Notes: a model not told the origin generated them from the sequence alone. DNA of 48,626 nucleotides from Lentisphaeria bacterium (GCA_017508135.1 JAFVZN010000106.1:1-48626); one strand, 5' to 3'. Numbered from the stretch's first letter, positions 16,201 through 25,129 are shown. Translations and numbers: made by a program.

Positions 16201-16807
16201 TAACACCACCATCCGTATCGCCGGAATGGTGGTGAGTTTCACGGTAAAATACAGTAAGACCACCAACAAACCTTTCGGCATACTGCTGATGGAAGATTTG
16301 GATTCCAGTTGTGAATGTATGGTTTATGAAAAGGGATTGGAACAGTTGAAGAGCAATATGGTCTCCACTGAACCTGGTTCCGGCATCATTCTGGAAGCTA
16401 CCGTCCGGCGCAATCCGGACAGTGAGAAGCCCCGGCTCATCGTGGAACGCATTTTCCCGCTGGATGCGGCACCGGAACACTTTTCCGAAGAGTTGTACAT
16501 CCACCTTTATCAGAATGAGCTTCAGCCCGGCACTGTGCAGGAGATTGCACGGTTGTGCAAAAATGCTCCGGAAGGAAAGACCCGCATCATAGTTTGTGTC
16601 GTCACCGACAAGGGTGAGGTCGTTTTTGTGGAATCCGATCTGCGTCCGATAACGGTTTCGCGCGGATTGCTTCACCGGTTTGATGAAGTTCTCGGCAGTG
16701 ACCGGTACCGTATCAAGCGCACCCCGTGTCAGGATCCGCCGCGCCGCTGGATACCCAAAGACAAGGATAAAGATAAAGACACCGCCGCCGCGCCTGCCAA
16801 CTCATGA
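13235..16807 (+). CDS. dnaE: DNA polymerase III alpha subunit
   Basis: 1,190 residues, the usual size for DnaE1-type replicative polymerases. It extends DNA as the catalytic subunit of the replisome. Order of domains: PHP domain from the start (HLHTHYSMLDG, ITDHGYMGG), polymerase palm with the catalytic PDFDIDF near residues 411-417 and a third Asp in LLKMDFLGL near 566, fingers with YGFNKSHSAAYG, helix-hairpin-helix, and an OB-fold near residue 985 (TIRIAGMVVSFTVKYSK). The tail has a lysine/aspartate run (KDKDKDKD). Start at 13235 is set by GAGAGGAA; an in-frame TTG at 13220 would precede this RBS. The stop overlaps the next gene's ATG by 4 bp, so translation is probably coupled. Confidence 0.97.
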   Translation: MPADFVHLHLHTHYSMLDGACTASGLIKMAKEMEMPGIAITDHGYMGGTEEFHRKLTAENLNPVIGVEAYVSPTTRQDVNPAVDFIKGFHLVLLAENQKGYHNLCKIMSESWRTGFYYKARCDKQLLEQYHEGIIALSACIAGEIPRKLAIGDLSGAEKSLDDYVNIFGQENFFIELMDHNMPEEQEVNPKLIELARRRNIQLVATNDVHYMRKEDAEAHEIMLCIQTGGRINEDHFRFPTQEFYFKSPQEMAEIFKDTPDAITNTRLINDRCAAEPVKFDYKTNHYPVFYMPDGKEADRKVLFDVCCSNLPMRYDFSYTEGAELTPEQKKIMDRLNYELNVIEKTGFCSYFMVVSDFIRWGKEHGIPVGPGRGSGAGSVVAYLMLITDIDPLRYELLFERFLNPERVSPPDFDIDFCEKRRSEVIEYVRQKYGFDNVAQICTYGQLKAKAVVKDVARVLNFPFEEGNKLTKMIPDDLKITIPRAVTESEEIANLIATNPRVARVFEFARILEGLNRQAGVHAAGVIIGDQRLDNLVPLSRSATGDMVVQYPKEPCENLGLLKMDFLGLRTLTIIRNALDMIKEQHGVDINLSKLPLDDPKTYAMLQKGDTVGVFQLESGGMQDLCRNLGVETIEHIIALVALYRPGPMQFIPQYIARKKNEEVTIYDHPKMEPILKETYGIMVYQEQIMQVVQALAGFSLGGADILRRAIGKKKVDVMAEQREKFIAGCKAASDIDADLADQIWEKIKIFAGYGFNKSHSAAYGVVSYQTAFLKANYPVEFMAAVLTGEIENAEKLAFFINECREMGIEILPPDVNTSNILFSVDKGRIRFGLGAIKGCGEAAASRIIASRQEDGPFTSFLDFCERCGADINSRMMEFLTRSGAFDSFGLRRSQILAVTEPMMAFAAERARDKALGQGSLFDLLSEEDGAGEVCSVQIPDIPEFDWDEMLKSEKELLGFYVSGHPLQPQASLLHTFATPIHKLPDYADNTTIRIAGMVVSFTVKYSKTTNKPFGILLMEDLDSSCECMVYEKGLEQLKSNMVSTEPGSGIILEATVRRNPDSEKPRLIVERIFPLDAAPEHFSEELYIHLYQNELQPGTVQEIARLCKNAPEGKTRIIVCVVTDKGEVVFVESDLRPITVSRGLLHRFDEVLGSDRYRIKRTPCQDPPRRWIPKDKDKDKDTAAAPANS

Positions 16808-17766
16808 GTATTTCCGGATATCGCGCTGCAATAACTGCTGTACTGCTGCTGTTGACCTTGCGTTCAGCTGCGGCAGTGCAGGTGATACTGGTTCCGGGGT
16901 GGTATTCGGAATGGGTCCATTACGCCCGTCACCGCGAATTGCTGAACCGGACTTTTCCGGCGGCAGAAGTGGAAGTGTTCAAGTGGAACTCCAACCGGCT
17001 GTGGAAGAATGCCAAAATTTCCGCTTCAGAGTGTGCCGCCGTTCTCGCTCAGAAGTTGAAAGATTCTCCGGAACGGGAAAATACCGTTTTGATCGGTCAT
17101 TCTCTCGGCGGCAGGATCGTGATGGAGTGTGCCGTGATGCTGGCAGCTCAACAGTTGAAGGTGAAGCAGATCATTCTTATCGGATGTGCCGGAGTGCCGG
17201 ATGCCGGAAAAGTTGCGGCTGTGCAGAAAATTTCCCGTGATGCTGTGATAAACATATTCTGCCTTGATGACAATATGCTGAAACTTTACATCGGAAAAGA
17301 GAACGAACTGCCGCTGGGATTTTCCGGGTTCAACAGCCGTATGCCCCACCTCAGACAGTTCCGGATGTTCATTGATGAAAGTGATGTGAAGCTGGGCAAA
17401 GTTACGGTCATCCGCGCTGAAACATTGGAAACCGTGCGGGAGACGATCGCCCATTTATCGGTGAATTATTTGCAGACACTCCATGATGCCGTGACTGGAA
17501 AACTTTCTGAATGTTACCTCGATTACGCCGCGGCGGAAGCGTGTGCCGGAGAACAGCAGGCGGCTCCGGACAAAATTCCCGGTTTCCGGCAGGTCGACAC
17601 CTTTGACAACTGGACACTGGAGAAGCGCACATTCAAGTGCCGTTTCCGGATAACGGCACCTTCCGGACGGCAGTTTTTTTATGATGATGAGCAGACGGCA
17701 AAGAGTGTCTTTGCCGGAATAAAAAAATATATGTCCGCGACCATCGCAAGCAAAGGAAAAAAATGA
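16804..17766 (+). CDS. Exported alpha/beta-hydrolase (lipase-like)
   Basis: 320 residues. The first 24 form a signal peptide-like stretch (AAITAVLLLLTLRSAAA). VILVPGWYSEW then starts the hydrolase core, and VLIGHSLGGRI near residue 100 is the nucleophile elbow, with Ser100 as candidate catalytic serine. The layout resembles DUF676/lipase-type alpha/beta hydrolases. The substrate is unknown. Catalytic Asp and His are not assigned with confidence. It overlaps dnaE by 4 bp (ATGA) and the following GNAT gene by 4 bp, so the three genes form one transcription unit, although nothing in sequence links this hydrolase to replication. Confidence 0.7.
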   Translation: MSISGYRAAITAVLLLLTLRSAAAVQVILVPGWYSEWVHYARHRELLNRTFPAAEVEVFKWNSNRLWKNAKISASECAAVLAQKLKDSPERENTVLIGHSLGGRIVMECAVMLAAQQLKVKQIILIGCAGVPDAGKVAAVQKISRDAVINIFCLDDNMLKLYIGKENELPLGFSGFNSRMPHLRQFRMFIDESDVKLGKVTVIRAETLETVRETIAHLSVNYLQTLHDAVTGKLSECYLDYAAAEACAGEQQAAPDKIPGFRQVDTFDNWTLEKRTFKCRFRITAPSGRQFFYDDEQTAKSVFAGIKKYMSATIASKGKK

Positions 17767-18209
17767 CTTTTCACGAAATCACTGAACTTTCTCAGATCCA
17801 GTATATCCACGACCGGCTGTATGAATATAATCTCCGTAAGACCGGAGCTGAAAAAAAGGAGATAATCCTTACAGATACGCCGCCGCGTTACGGCTGGTAT
17901 GTCAGTTGCGGGGATGACGGTGATATCTCCGGCGGACTGGTTTATCAGCTTTATGACAACGGCGATATGTATGTCGATTTTCTCTGGGTGGACGATTCTC
18001 TGCGGGGGCAGGGGGCGGGAACGAAGCTGCTCGATCTGGCAAAGGCGAAAGCTCTGGAATTGAACCGGCGGGCAATAACGCTCTACACGGCAGCTTTTCA
18101 GGCTCCGGATTTTTACCGCAATTACGGTTTTGTCCTGACCCGCCGGGAGAATGACAGCTTTTTCTACCGCATGGAACTTGACGGTGCCGGAACCAGCGGC
18201 GGCAGATAA
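17763..18209 (+). CDS. GNAT family N-acetyltransferase
   Basis: 148 residues. The acetyl-CoA binding segment is VDFLWVDDSLRGQGAGTKLL (RGQGAG, near residues 80-85), followed by APDFYRNYGF, a typical GNAT C-terminal motif. It would acetylate a small amine or a protein N-terminus; the substrate is unknown. The start overlaps the preceding stop (ATGA) and has AAAGG upstream. Its last 46 bp overlap the 3' end of the convergent yraN gene, so no space is left for a terminator between them. Confidence 0.85.
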   Translation: MTFHEITELSQIQYIHDRLYEYNLRKTGAEKKEIILTDTPPRYGWYVSCGDDGDISGGLVYQLYDNGDMYVDFLWVDDSLRGQGAGTKLLDLAKAKALELNRRAITLYTAAFQAPDFYRNYGFVLTRRENDSFFYRMELDGAGTSGGR

Positions 18210-18577
18210 TCCTCCGTCCGGCGCAGTGATATCAGAAATCCGCGCGAGTAGACCGCTTCGACCAAATCAAAACGGCACTTCAACGGCGGATTGCCGATAA
18301 CTTTCAAATAAACTTTTGCCGCGTTGCGGTTGCGGCGGCGTTGGTGCATGGATAGATTGCCTCCGGGAGTGAAACCGTTTTTCTTCCGGAGGCTTTTTAC
18401 TTCAACGAAAACCAGTTCGAGCCCATCCAGCGCGACAATATCCAGTTCGCCGACGTGACAGCGGTAATTGCGGGCAAGAATGGTCATCCCGTCTGCGACA
18501 AGCAATTTTGCGGCGGCATTTTCGCCGCGCTGTCCCAGCTTACGGGTATGATCCTTGGCACGGAAAGACAGCTGCAT
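18164..18577 (-). CDS. YraN/UPF0102 family nuclease-like protein
   Basis: 137 residues of the UPF0102 (YraN) family, which has a restriction-endonuclease-like fold. Family marks are LGQRGENAAAKLL, ILARNYRCHVGELDIVALDG (the E-x-D of the metal site) and VFVEVKSL (E-x-K). The biological role of the family is unsettled. The start lies 3 bp after the glycosidase stop and lacks a clear Shine-Dalgarno sequence, suggesting coupled translation. The C-terminal tail PLVPAPSSSMR overlaps the opposing GNAT gene. Confidence 0.88.
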   Translation of the reverse strand: MQLSFRAKDHTRKLGQRGENAAAKLLVADGMTILARNYRCHVGELDIVALDGLELVFVEVKSLRKKNGFTPGGNLSMHQRRRNRNAAKVYLKVIGNPPLKCRFDLVEAVYSRGFLISLRRTEDYLPPLVPAPSSSMR

Positions 18578-18580
18578 CGG

Positions 18581-20983
18581 TTATTTGCGTTTGCTCAGAT
18601 CGATACCGGTAGCTTCCCAGAACAACGTGTCTTCCACCGGCTTGTTGTCGATCTCCCAGAAATGGTTCATCACATCTTCCTTGCATTCGCCTGCGGCGGT
18701 GACTGTTTCAAGGTAGGCTTTGAAGTCGGCAAGCGGGATGGCTTTGTCCGTTTCAAAGGCTTCAGGAGTATTGAGCAGTGCTGCAAAGAAGTTTTCTGTT
18801 ACCGGAGCGGAGTTCCATTTGACCCCGCCGAGCGTACAGACGGTCAGCGTGCCGCCGCCGGTGATCTTTAATGAGAAGCAGTGGGAAAAGTTCCGCAGTG
18901 TATCATCGGGAATAAAATCTTTGATATTGTGGATAAGTCCTTTCATCCGGTCACGAACCGGTTTGTCGATACCGCAGATATGTTCCTCCACCGGTACTGG
19001 GAAGTGGTCGAGGTTGACTTTATACGCGCCCTCCAGCAGCGGCTGCATATTTGCTTCAAAGTAACGGTCACACGCCAACGCCTTTTCCAATACGGGGGAG
19101 TTGACGAAGCCGCCGAGGTTGCTGCCCCGGTCCCAGATGCAGGGTTTGAACCGTTCCAAAGCTCCGGGCAAGTAGTAGGTGTTGCCCGGTTTATCCCGGT
19201 GATAAAGGAGGAAAACGTGCTTGTTTGCCTCAAGTTTCTCCAGTACCGTATCATCAAATCTATCGGTGACAAAGATACTGCTGTCCGCCGCTGCCGGAGC
19301 GGGAGCCAGGAACTTCGCCATATCTGCATCGGAAAGTGACACCGCAGGACCGGAAGTTACTTTGACCTGCGGATAAAGCCAGATCTGCCAGGAGTTTTCC
19401 AGCACCAGCTTTTCACTGCGGAAGAGTGCGGAAACGATCACCTTTTCCGGTACGGCGCGGGATTTGAAGTTCAAACTCATTCCGGTCAGTTTCTGGAGGT
19501 TTCCGGCGAGGACGAAGTTGTCACCTTTCCAGAATTCTCTGCCGTTGACCGACACTTCCAGCGAACCTTTGATCTCCGGCTGTTCCAGGAAGTTGGAGAC
19601 AAAAAGCTCCATCTTGACGGGCGTACCGCAGTAAAACACTTCATTTTCAAAACGTGCCAACAGAGCGGCATCGGCGTTGAAAGTGTTCATCCAGCGGGCA
19701 TCGATGTATTTGTCATCATCGAAGAAGTCGACGATACCGTTTTTGTTCTCATACTTGAGACAATCCGCAAACTGCAGCATCTCAAAGCCGCACAATCCGG
19801 AGAGCCGGAGCCGTTCCAGATAGGTTTTGATACCCATTTTTTTGAATATCTGCGAACCTTTGATATAATCCGGCATTTTGGCAGTGAGATTTTTGCGTTC
19901 GATCAGAGCGGGAAGTTCGGTGAGATAACGGGGTTTTTCGATGCCGTTGGCTTCAAGATACTCTTTGCCGACTCTGGCACAGAAGTCATCGAACTTTTTA
20001 TTGAGAGCCGCGTAATCGGGAATATCGATGTAGTGGATCGCCTCATGCGCCAGCACCGGGCGGAGCGGAACCGCTTCCCGGCGGACAGTGAAATCCAGAT
20101 CGCCCGTGCTGCCGTCACTTTCCAGTACTTCATCGTAGGTCGAACCGTTCATGCGCCAGCAGGCATCGGTATCGAACATATCATCGTGGTGTTTGAACGG
20201 ATAATAGTAGGCGATATGCTGGGAGAAGATATCGGCACTGCTGCGGTCAAATTCACCCCAGCCGGAGTTATCCATTATCAGCTTGCCGGGGGCGAGAGCT
20301 TTGCCCCGGTTATAAAGGTTATGCACTTCCGGCTGATGTCCGGATTTGTGCATCTCGTTGCCGATGCAGAAGATCGCGGCGGATGGGCGGTTGCGGTAAC
20401 GGAGGATGGTCTCTTCCCAGCGGGCGTTGTCCATGGAGAGTTTTTTCTTGTTGCCCTGCGAATCGTATTCGTAGGCAAAACCGATCTCCATGTGGATGAG
20501 CATACCCTCTTCGTCGGCGGCTTCAATAAACTCCGGTGTCGGGATCCTGCTGTGGAAACGCACGAGGTTGAAACCGTATTTTTTCGCTTGACGGATATTT
20601 TTTACGGCGGCGGCTTTGAGCGATTCCCCGGTCATATTGGGGTGTTCATGGGCGACGATGCCCCGGATGTAGCCGCGGAGAAATACCGGTTTGCCGTTGA
20701 GCAGGACGGCGCGGTTGTCCAGCGTTTCAAGTTCGCAAAAACCGAAACGTTCGATAATGCCGGTCGCGGTGAAATTGTACAGCACCGGATGGTTGGGGGA
20801 CCAGCACTCCAGCTCGGCCGCATCCAGCACGGTGGTGAATATGCCGTTATTTTCGCTCTCCTTGAGCAGCGGAGTGTTGATGCGGTTGCCGGAACAATCG
20901 CTTACCGCAGGATTTATCAATGCCTTGCTGCTTTCGATAGTCAGCAGTTTTGCCGAAACATCACTCTGGATATAAATGCTCAT
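18581..20983 (-). CDS. Glycoside hydrolase family 2-like protein
   Basis: 800 residues with no signal peptide. The N-terminus enters at an Ig-like GH2 sandwich (CWSPNHPVLYNF, IIERFGFCELE near 60-85), then LLNGKPVFLRGY and a TIM barrel. IGNE (Glu210) fits the GH2 acid/base, and Glu314 in VLAHEAIHY is a candidate nucleophile. The N-terminal sugar-binding domain normally found in GH2 enzymes is absent. The last 220 residues resemble no family known to me. GH2 enzymes cleave beta-galactosides, beta-glucuronides or beta-mannosides; specificity here is not readable. A cytoplasmic location is inferred. It has its own promoter and is followed directly by yraN. Confidence 0.8.
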   Translation of the reverse strand: MSIYIQSDVSAKLLTIESSKALINPAVSDCSGNRINTPLLKESENNGIFTTVLDAAELECWSPNHPVLYNFTATGIIERFGFCELETLDNRAVLLNGKPVFLRGYIRGIVAHEHPNMTGESLKAAAVKNIRQAKKYGFNLVRFHSRIPTPEFIEAADEEGMLIHMEIGFAYEYDSQGNKKKLSMDNARWEETILRYRNRPSAAIFCIGNEMHKSGHQPEVHNLYNRGKALAPGKLIMDNSGWGEFDRSSADIFSQHIAYYYPFKHHDDMFDTDACWRMNGSTYDEVLESDGSTGDLDFTVRREAVPLRPVLAHEAIHYIDIPDYAALNKKFDDFCARVGKEYLEANGIEKPRYLTELPALIERKNLTAKMPDYIKGSQIFKKMGIKTYLERLRLSGLCGFEMLQFADCLKYENKNGIVDFFDDDKYIDARWMNTFNADAALLARFENEVFYCGTPVKMELFVSNFLEQPEIKGSLEVSVNGREFWKGDNFVLAGNLQKLTGMSLNFKSRAVPEKVIVSALFRSEKLVLENSWQIWLYPQVKVTSGPAVSLSDADMAKFLAPAPAAADSSIFVTDRFDDTVLEKLEANKHVFLLYHRDKPGNTYYLPGALERFKPCIWDRGSNLGGFVNSPVLEKALACDRYFEANMQPLLEGAYKVNLDHFPVPVEEHICGIDKPVRDRMKGLIHNIKDFIPDDTLRNFSHCFSLKITGGGTLTVCTLGGVKWNSAPVTENFFAALLNTPEAFETDKAIPLADFKAYLETVTAAGECKEDVMNHFWEIDNKPVEDTLFWEATGIDLSKRK

Positions 20984-21030
20984 ATCGTGCCTTTCACAAT
21001 GTAAAGTTAAGTATGCTTTTCGTAACTCCT

Positions 21031-21058
21031 AATATAGCCTGAAATTAAAAAAATTCAA
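21031..21058 (-). promoter_or_regulatory. Promoter of the GH2-like gene
   Basis: TTGAAT (21053-21058), a 16-bp spacer and TATATT (21031-21036) on the minus strand, 47 bp before the ATG at 20983. Confidence 0.65.
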
Positions 21059-21080
21059 CACGGATATCCGGTAAAATTCT

Positions 21081-21121
21081 TAAAAATACAGGTAACGGGG
21101 CTGCTGCCGTCCCGTTACCTG
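21081..21121 (-). terminator. Rho-independent terminator of the decarboxylase-antiporter unit
   Basis: An 11-bp perfect stem, CAGGTAACGGG (21089-21099) with CCCGTTACCTG (21111-21121), has an 11-base loop and is followed on the minus strand by TATTTTTAAG. It lies 10 bp past the antiporter stop. Confidence 0.88.
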
Positions 21122-21131
21122 CCGGACGGAT

Positions 21132-22532
21132 TTACTTGCCGGAGAGCCGTTTTGTCTCATAGCGGTGATAGAGCCACAGCGGTACGAGGATGAAAAACAG
21201 TGTTCCCAACAGCAGAAAAGCGATGTAAAGCAGTGAGTAATCGTCACCTTTGGCACGCACTCCCGGCGTCGGGATGAAGCCGACGATGATCGCAAAAAGC
21301 GAGGTGAGAAAGGCGATGCCGGAGACCAGCCACATTCCGAATTTTCCTCCGGGCACTTTGTAGGCGCGGGGAACATCCGGTTTGGAGTAGCGCAATTTGA
21401 TCGCCGCCGCAAAGAGCAGCAGATACATCACCATGTAAAGCTGTGCCGTGAGCGCGGACATCATCCAGAATGCACCGCTTATCGTCGGCATAAACAGCAC
21501 CACCAGTGCCAGCAGTGAGGATATCACTCCCTGAATGATAAGGATGTTGGTCGGCATCCCGTTGGCGTTGCGGTACTGCCACATTTTGGGCAGATATCCT
21601 TCTTTTGCCACCTGCAGTACCCCTTTTGACGGACCGAGGACCCAGGTGACGACCATGGTCAGCGCGCCGTAGGAGAGCAAAAAACACATGATCGGGGTCA
21701 TCCACGGAATGCGGAATATTTTGAACATGGCGGCAAATGCCTGATCGGCTCCGGCGGCAAGGCTTATCTCTTCCGGGGGAATGACGAGCGCGATCGCCAG
21801 CGCACCGAGAACACTCAGCAGAATGACCAGGATACAGGCAGTGAAGATCGAGCGCGGAAACTCTTTTGCCGGTTCTTTCATCTCTGTAACGTGGATGGCG
21901 GACATCTCCATCCCGGAGAGTGCGACCATCATTCCGGAGAGCAGCATAAGCTGGTTCCAGTTGCCAAGTTCCGGGATGAATGCTCCGGCGGAAAGAGTTA
22001 TCTGCGGCGTTTTTCCGGCAATCAGATAGCCGATCGCCATCAGAACGATCATCACGCCGGGGATCAGCGTTCCCGCCAGGGCTCCCGAACTGCTCAACCA
22101 TGCCGATAAGCGCATCCCCCGGAAGTTGAGGAATGTTGCCAGCCACAGCATCACCCAGATCGTTATCAGCACGAACCAGCGGTTTTCCGCCCACTCCGGA
22201 TTGAAAACGTAGGCTATGGACGAGGCGACAAAGGTCAGTACCGCCGGAAACCAGGGGAGATTTTCCACCCATTGCATAAAGACGGCGACAAACCCCCATT
22301 TCGGGCCGAAAGCCTCTTTCACCCAGAGGTAGACTCCGCCGTCCTGCGGCCAGCCGGAGGCAAGCTCCGCCGATACCAGTGCCGAGGGGACAAAGAAACA
22401 TATCGCCGCCATGGTGATATAGAATATCACACTGTAACCATATTCCGCTTCTGAGGGCAGATTCCGCAGTGACAGCACTGCCGCCACGGTCAGAAGAGCC
22501 ATGGTCGTTACACTCATTTTACCATTTTTCAT
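21132..22532 (-). CDS. APC-family amino acid antiporter, GadC type
   Basis: 466 residues with about 12 hydrophobic segments. The N-terminal region (VLSLRNLPSEAEYGYS, FFVPSALVSAELASGWP, GGVYLWVKEAFG) closely follows the GadC glutamate:GABA antiporter branch. The chain stops soon after the last membrane segment (LWLYHRYETKRLSGK), so the pH-gating C-terminal plug known from E. coli GadC appears absent. Start at 22532 follows AGGAG. That Shine-Dalgarno overlaps the TAG of the upstream decarboxylase gene, so the two are co-translated. The inferred role is to exchange the decarboxylase substrate for its amine product at the inner membrane; the actual pair could be arginine/agmatine. Confidence 0.85.
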   Translation of the reverse strand: MKNGKMSVTTMALLTVAAVLSLRNLPSEAEYGYSVIFYITMAAICFFVPSALVSAELASGWPQDGGVYLWVKEAFGPKWGFVAVFMQWVENLPWFPAVLTFVASSIAYVFNPEWAENRWFVLITIWVMLWLATFLNFRGMRLSAWLSSSGALAGTLIPGVMIVLMAIGYLIAGKTPQITLSAGAFIPELGNWNQLMLLSGMMVALSGMEMSAIHVTEMKEPAKEFPRSIFTACILVILLSVLGALAIALVIPPEEISLAAGADQAFAAMFKIFRIPWMTPIMCFLLSYGALTMVVTWVLGPSKGVLQVAKEGYLPKMWQYRNANGMPTNILIIQGVISSLLALVVLFMPTISGAFWMMSALTAQLYMVMYLLLFAAAIKLRYSKPDVPRAYKVPGGKFGMWLVSGIAFLTSLFAIIVGFIPTPGVRAKGDDYSLLYIAFLLLGTLFFILVPLWLYHRYETKRLSGK

Positions 22533-22543
22533 AGTTGTTTCTC

Positions 22544-24886
22544 CTATTTTTTTATGCACAAGGTCTGGAACACGGTGCGGTTATCCCGTTGGACCCGGGT
22601 GATGCCGTGGATGTCTCCTTCGTAGCCGGGGAAGACGTTTTCAAACTCCTCTCTGGCGATAAGATAATCCGCAATCGGGCGCGCTTTACTGTTCATCGTT
22701 TCGCCGCCCATCATCACCGGGATGCCCGGCGGATAGGGGACCAGCATCACCGCCGCGATGCGGTTATGCATTTCGGAAACATCGACCTTTTCCACATTGC
22801 CGCGCACGACGGCGTGATAAGCATCCACCGGGAGCATTGCCGGATCGGGGATGACTTCAAAGGCTTTGTGCATAAGTTCCAGAATCCGGTGTTCCCGCAA
22901 ATATGCGTGCATGGAGTCGCAGTGGTGGCGCAGTGTCTCATTTCCGTAACGAGCCGGGTATCGGCGCACCAGTTCCGGAAAGACTTCACTCAAAGGTGCG
23001 TTGCTGTCGTAGAGCTTTTTGAAGCGGAAAAGTGCCGCCAGAAGCGAACCCTGCTTCGCCCGGGTGGTTCCCAGAGAGTTCAACAGCAAAAAGGAGTAAT
23101 AGTCACACTTTTCGCAGACGATATTGTGCTTGATGAGGAAGTTGCTCACGATCGCCGCCGGAATGCCGCAGCCGGATGTAAGGTTCCCGTCCGGGGTGAT
23201 GCCCGGAGTGAGGATGGTGAGCTTGATGGGGTCGAGCATCACATAACCGTCTTCAATGTCGGCAAAGCCGTGCCAGTTTTCCTTGCTGTTGAGTACCCAC
23301 GGTTCCTGTGTGGTGGACAGAAAATCCGCCGGAGCATCGGCAAAGGAGCAGCGGTGGCCGTTGCAGCGGACAGTTTCCGGCTGCCACATACTGAAAAACC
23401 AGTCGCCGTCTTTATGGAAATCCCGTTCCAGTGCCGCGATTTTGCGCCGCAGCTGAACTGCTTCATGGATGATGTCACCGATGATGGATGTACCGTTATC
23501 TTTCATCATCTGCGTTGCGACATCCAGTGAGGCGATCATGCTGTACTGCGGGGAGGTCGAACCGTGCATCATGTATGATTCATTGAAGATGACCGGATCG
23601 ATCTTGCGTTTTGCGCCGTTTTTGATGTGAAGCATGGAGGCTTGAGAGAAGGCGGTCAAAAGTTTGTGGGTGGATTGGGAACAGAAGATCGGCGTGGTGT
23701 TGTTGTCGACCGCCATGCCGTAGTGTCCGCTGTAAAGCGGGTGGAAGTGGGCGTAAGCGTACCATGCTTCATCAAAGTGTAGGTTTTCCACCAGAGAAGA
23801 TTCGGCATACCACGATTCATCCAGACTGCTGTTTTCGGAAAGGTTGCCCAGCATGTTGACGATGGTACGGATATTGTAGCATACGCCGTCATAAGTGGAG
23901 TTGGTCAATGCGCTCATCTGGATCATTTTTTTTGCGGCACTGCCTTTGAGAAAGGGGGAGTTTCCCAGTTTGCGCTTGATCGATGCCGGAGTAAATTCGG
24001 ACAGACGTACCGGTCCGATGATTCCCCGGGCGTTGCGGCGCGGTATCATATAAAGCGGTACGGCGCCGGTGATGACCATGGCGTAGTTGAGCGACTTGTG
24101 GCAGTTGCGGTCGACGAGTGCCGCATCTCCGGGAAGGACCTGACTGCGCCAGATGATCTGGTTGACGGTACTGGTTCCGTTGAGGACGTAACAGGTTTGA
24201 TCTGCGCCGAAAACTTTTGCTGAATTGCGTTCCGCATCTCCGGCGGCACCTTCGTGGTCGAGGAGCGAACCCAGTTCCGGAACTGAAATGGATAAGTCAC
24301 TGCGGAAGGTGTTTTCTCCGAAAAATTTGTACATCGCCACCCCCGCCGGTGCCCGCAGGAAGCCCTGACCTCCGAGGTGTCCCGGCGTGTGCCATGCGTA
24401 CTTGTACTGCTCGGAATATTCGACCAGTCCGGCGAAAAATTCCGGCACGGCGGATTGGACATATTCTCTTATCCAGTTGGCTATACGTCCGGCGATAAAG
24501 TCGATGGTGTCGGCATTTTTCCACAGGCAATCGCTGATTTTGTTCAGCACGCACCCCGGAAGTTTTTCTGTTTCAAGGTGATCGGTCATAAGCATTACCG
24601 GCACCTTGCTGTTGCGGTTGCGCATCCGGGCAAGCAGTATTTCCGGCGGCATCGCTTCGTTCACCGCTTCAAACTCCAGATCCCAGTCGATGATGACACA
24701 GCCGATATCGGCGCGGCTGCTGAAGATTTCCAGAGCATCTTCATAGGTGTGCGACGGAATGACGCAGCAGGACTCTTTTTCCCTCAGCTGGCGCACCAGT
24801 TCTCTCAGCCGGAAGCCGTCATCGCTTTCGGCATTAAACTCTCCCGATACGATAAGTACCGGCCAATCGGAAATATTCATCCTCAT
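22544..24886 (-). CDS. PLP-dependent Orn/Lys/Arg decarboxylase, AdiA-like
   Basis: 780 residues, a typical length for fold-type I biodegradative decarboxylases (arginine AdiA 755, lysine CadA 715). An N-terminal receiver-like wing domain covers residues 1-120. The PLP core begins at YAWHTPGHLGG. The Schiff-base lysine is Lys408 in QSTHKLL, followed by HGSTSPQ. DEAWYAYAHFHPLY resembles AdiA more than ornithine decarboxylases, so arginine is the best guess. Start at 24886 is chosen for GAGGAGGAAAAC just upstream. The reaction consumes a proton, so with the antiporter gene 11 bp downstream it forms a plausible acid-resistance or polyamine pair. A leader of about 130 nt precedes it. Confidence 0.9.
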   Translation of the reverse strand: MRMNISDWPVLIVSGEFNAESDDGFRLRELVRQLREKESCCVIPSHTYEDALEIFSSRADIGCVIIDWDLEFEAVNEAMPPEILLARMRNRNSKVPVMLMTDHLETEKLPGCVLNKISDCLWKNADTIDFIAGRIANWIREYVQSAVPEFFAGLVEYSEQYKYAWHTPGHLGGQGFLRAPAGVAMYKFFGENTFRSDLSISVPELGSLLDHEGAAGDAERNSAKVFGADQTCYVLNGTSTVNQIIWRSQVLPGDAALVDRNCHKSLNYAMVITGAVPLYMIPRRNARGIIGPVRLSEFTPASIKRKLGNSPFLKGSAAKKMIQMSALTNSTYDGVCYNIRTIVNMLGNLSENSSLDESWYAESSLVENLHFDEAWYAYAHFHPLYSGHYGMAVDNNTTPIFCSQSTHKLLTAFSQASMLHIKNGAKRKIDPVIFNESYMMHGSTSPQYSMIASLDVATQMMKDNGTSIIGDIIHEAVQLRRKIAALERDFHKDGDWFFSMWQPETVRCNGHRCSFADAPADFLSTTQEPWVLNSKENWHGFADIEDGYVMLDPIKLTILTPGITPDGNLTSGCGIPAAIVSNFLIKHNIVCEKCDYYSFLLLNSLGTTRAKQGSLLAALFRFKKLYDSNAPLSEVFPELVRRYPARYGNETLRHHCDSMHAYLREHRILELMHKAFEVIPDPAMLPVDAYHAVVRGNVEKVDVSEMHNRIAAVMLVPYPPGIPVMMGGETMNSKARPIADYLIAREEFENVFPGYEGDIHGITRVQRDNRTVFQTLCIKK

Positions 24887-25026
24887 GTTTTCCTCCTCAA
24901 ATTCATGGCGTGCCGTATTCCGCCGCCACGTTTCCGGCAAACGTTCCAGGCACGTTTTCAAACCTCCGGCAACCGTGTGAAAAACGGCAGAGCTGCAGCG
25001 GCAGCCACTCTCCTCTTCGCCAATTC

Positions 25027-25054
25027 AATATAAATGTATTTAAGAATATTCCAA
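25027..25054 (-). promoter_or_regulatory. Promoter of the decarboxylase-antiporter operon
   Basis: TTGGAA (25049-25054), a 16-bp spacer and TATATT (25027-25032) on the minus strand. It gives a leader of about 130 nt with G+C-rich inverted segments. The promoter faces away from the gdhA promoter about 75 bp to the right; the gap 24887-25198 holds only these two control regions. Confidence 0.6.
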
Positions 25055-25129
25055 CTTGAAAAGAGTCTCTATACAGTTTTTTGTGCAGAAAAATTTTCTA
25101 AAAACCTTTTTTTAGCAAGATTTCTCCGG

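Noticed and set aside
13976-16675. 899-codon open frame opposite dnaE
   Set aside because: Antisense shadow of a highly conserved gene; no recognisable protein.
24887-24961. N-terminal extension of the AdiA-like decarboxylase
   Set aside because: The extension is Arg-rich and unlike the family, and GAGGAGGA stands just before the shorter start at 24886.
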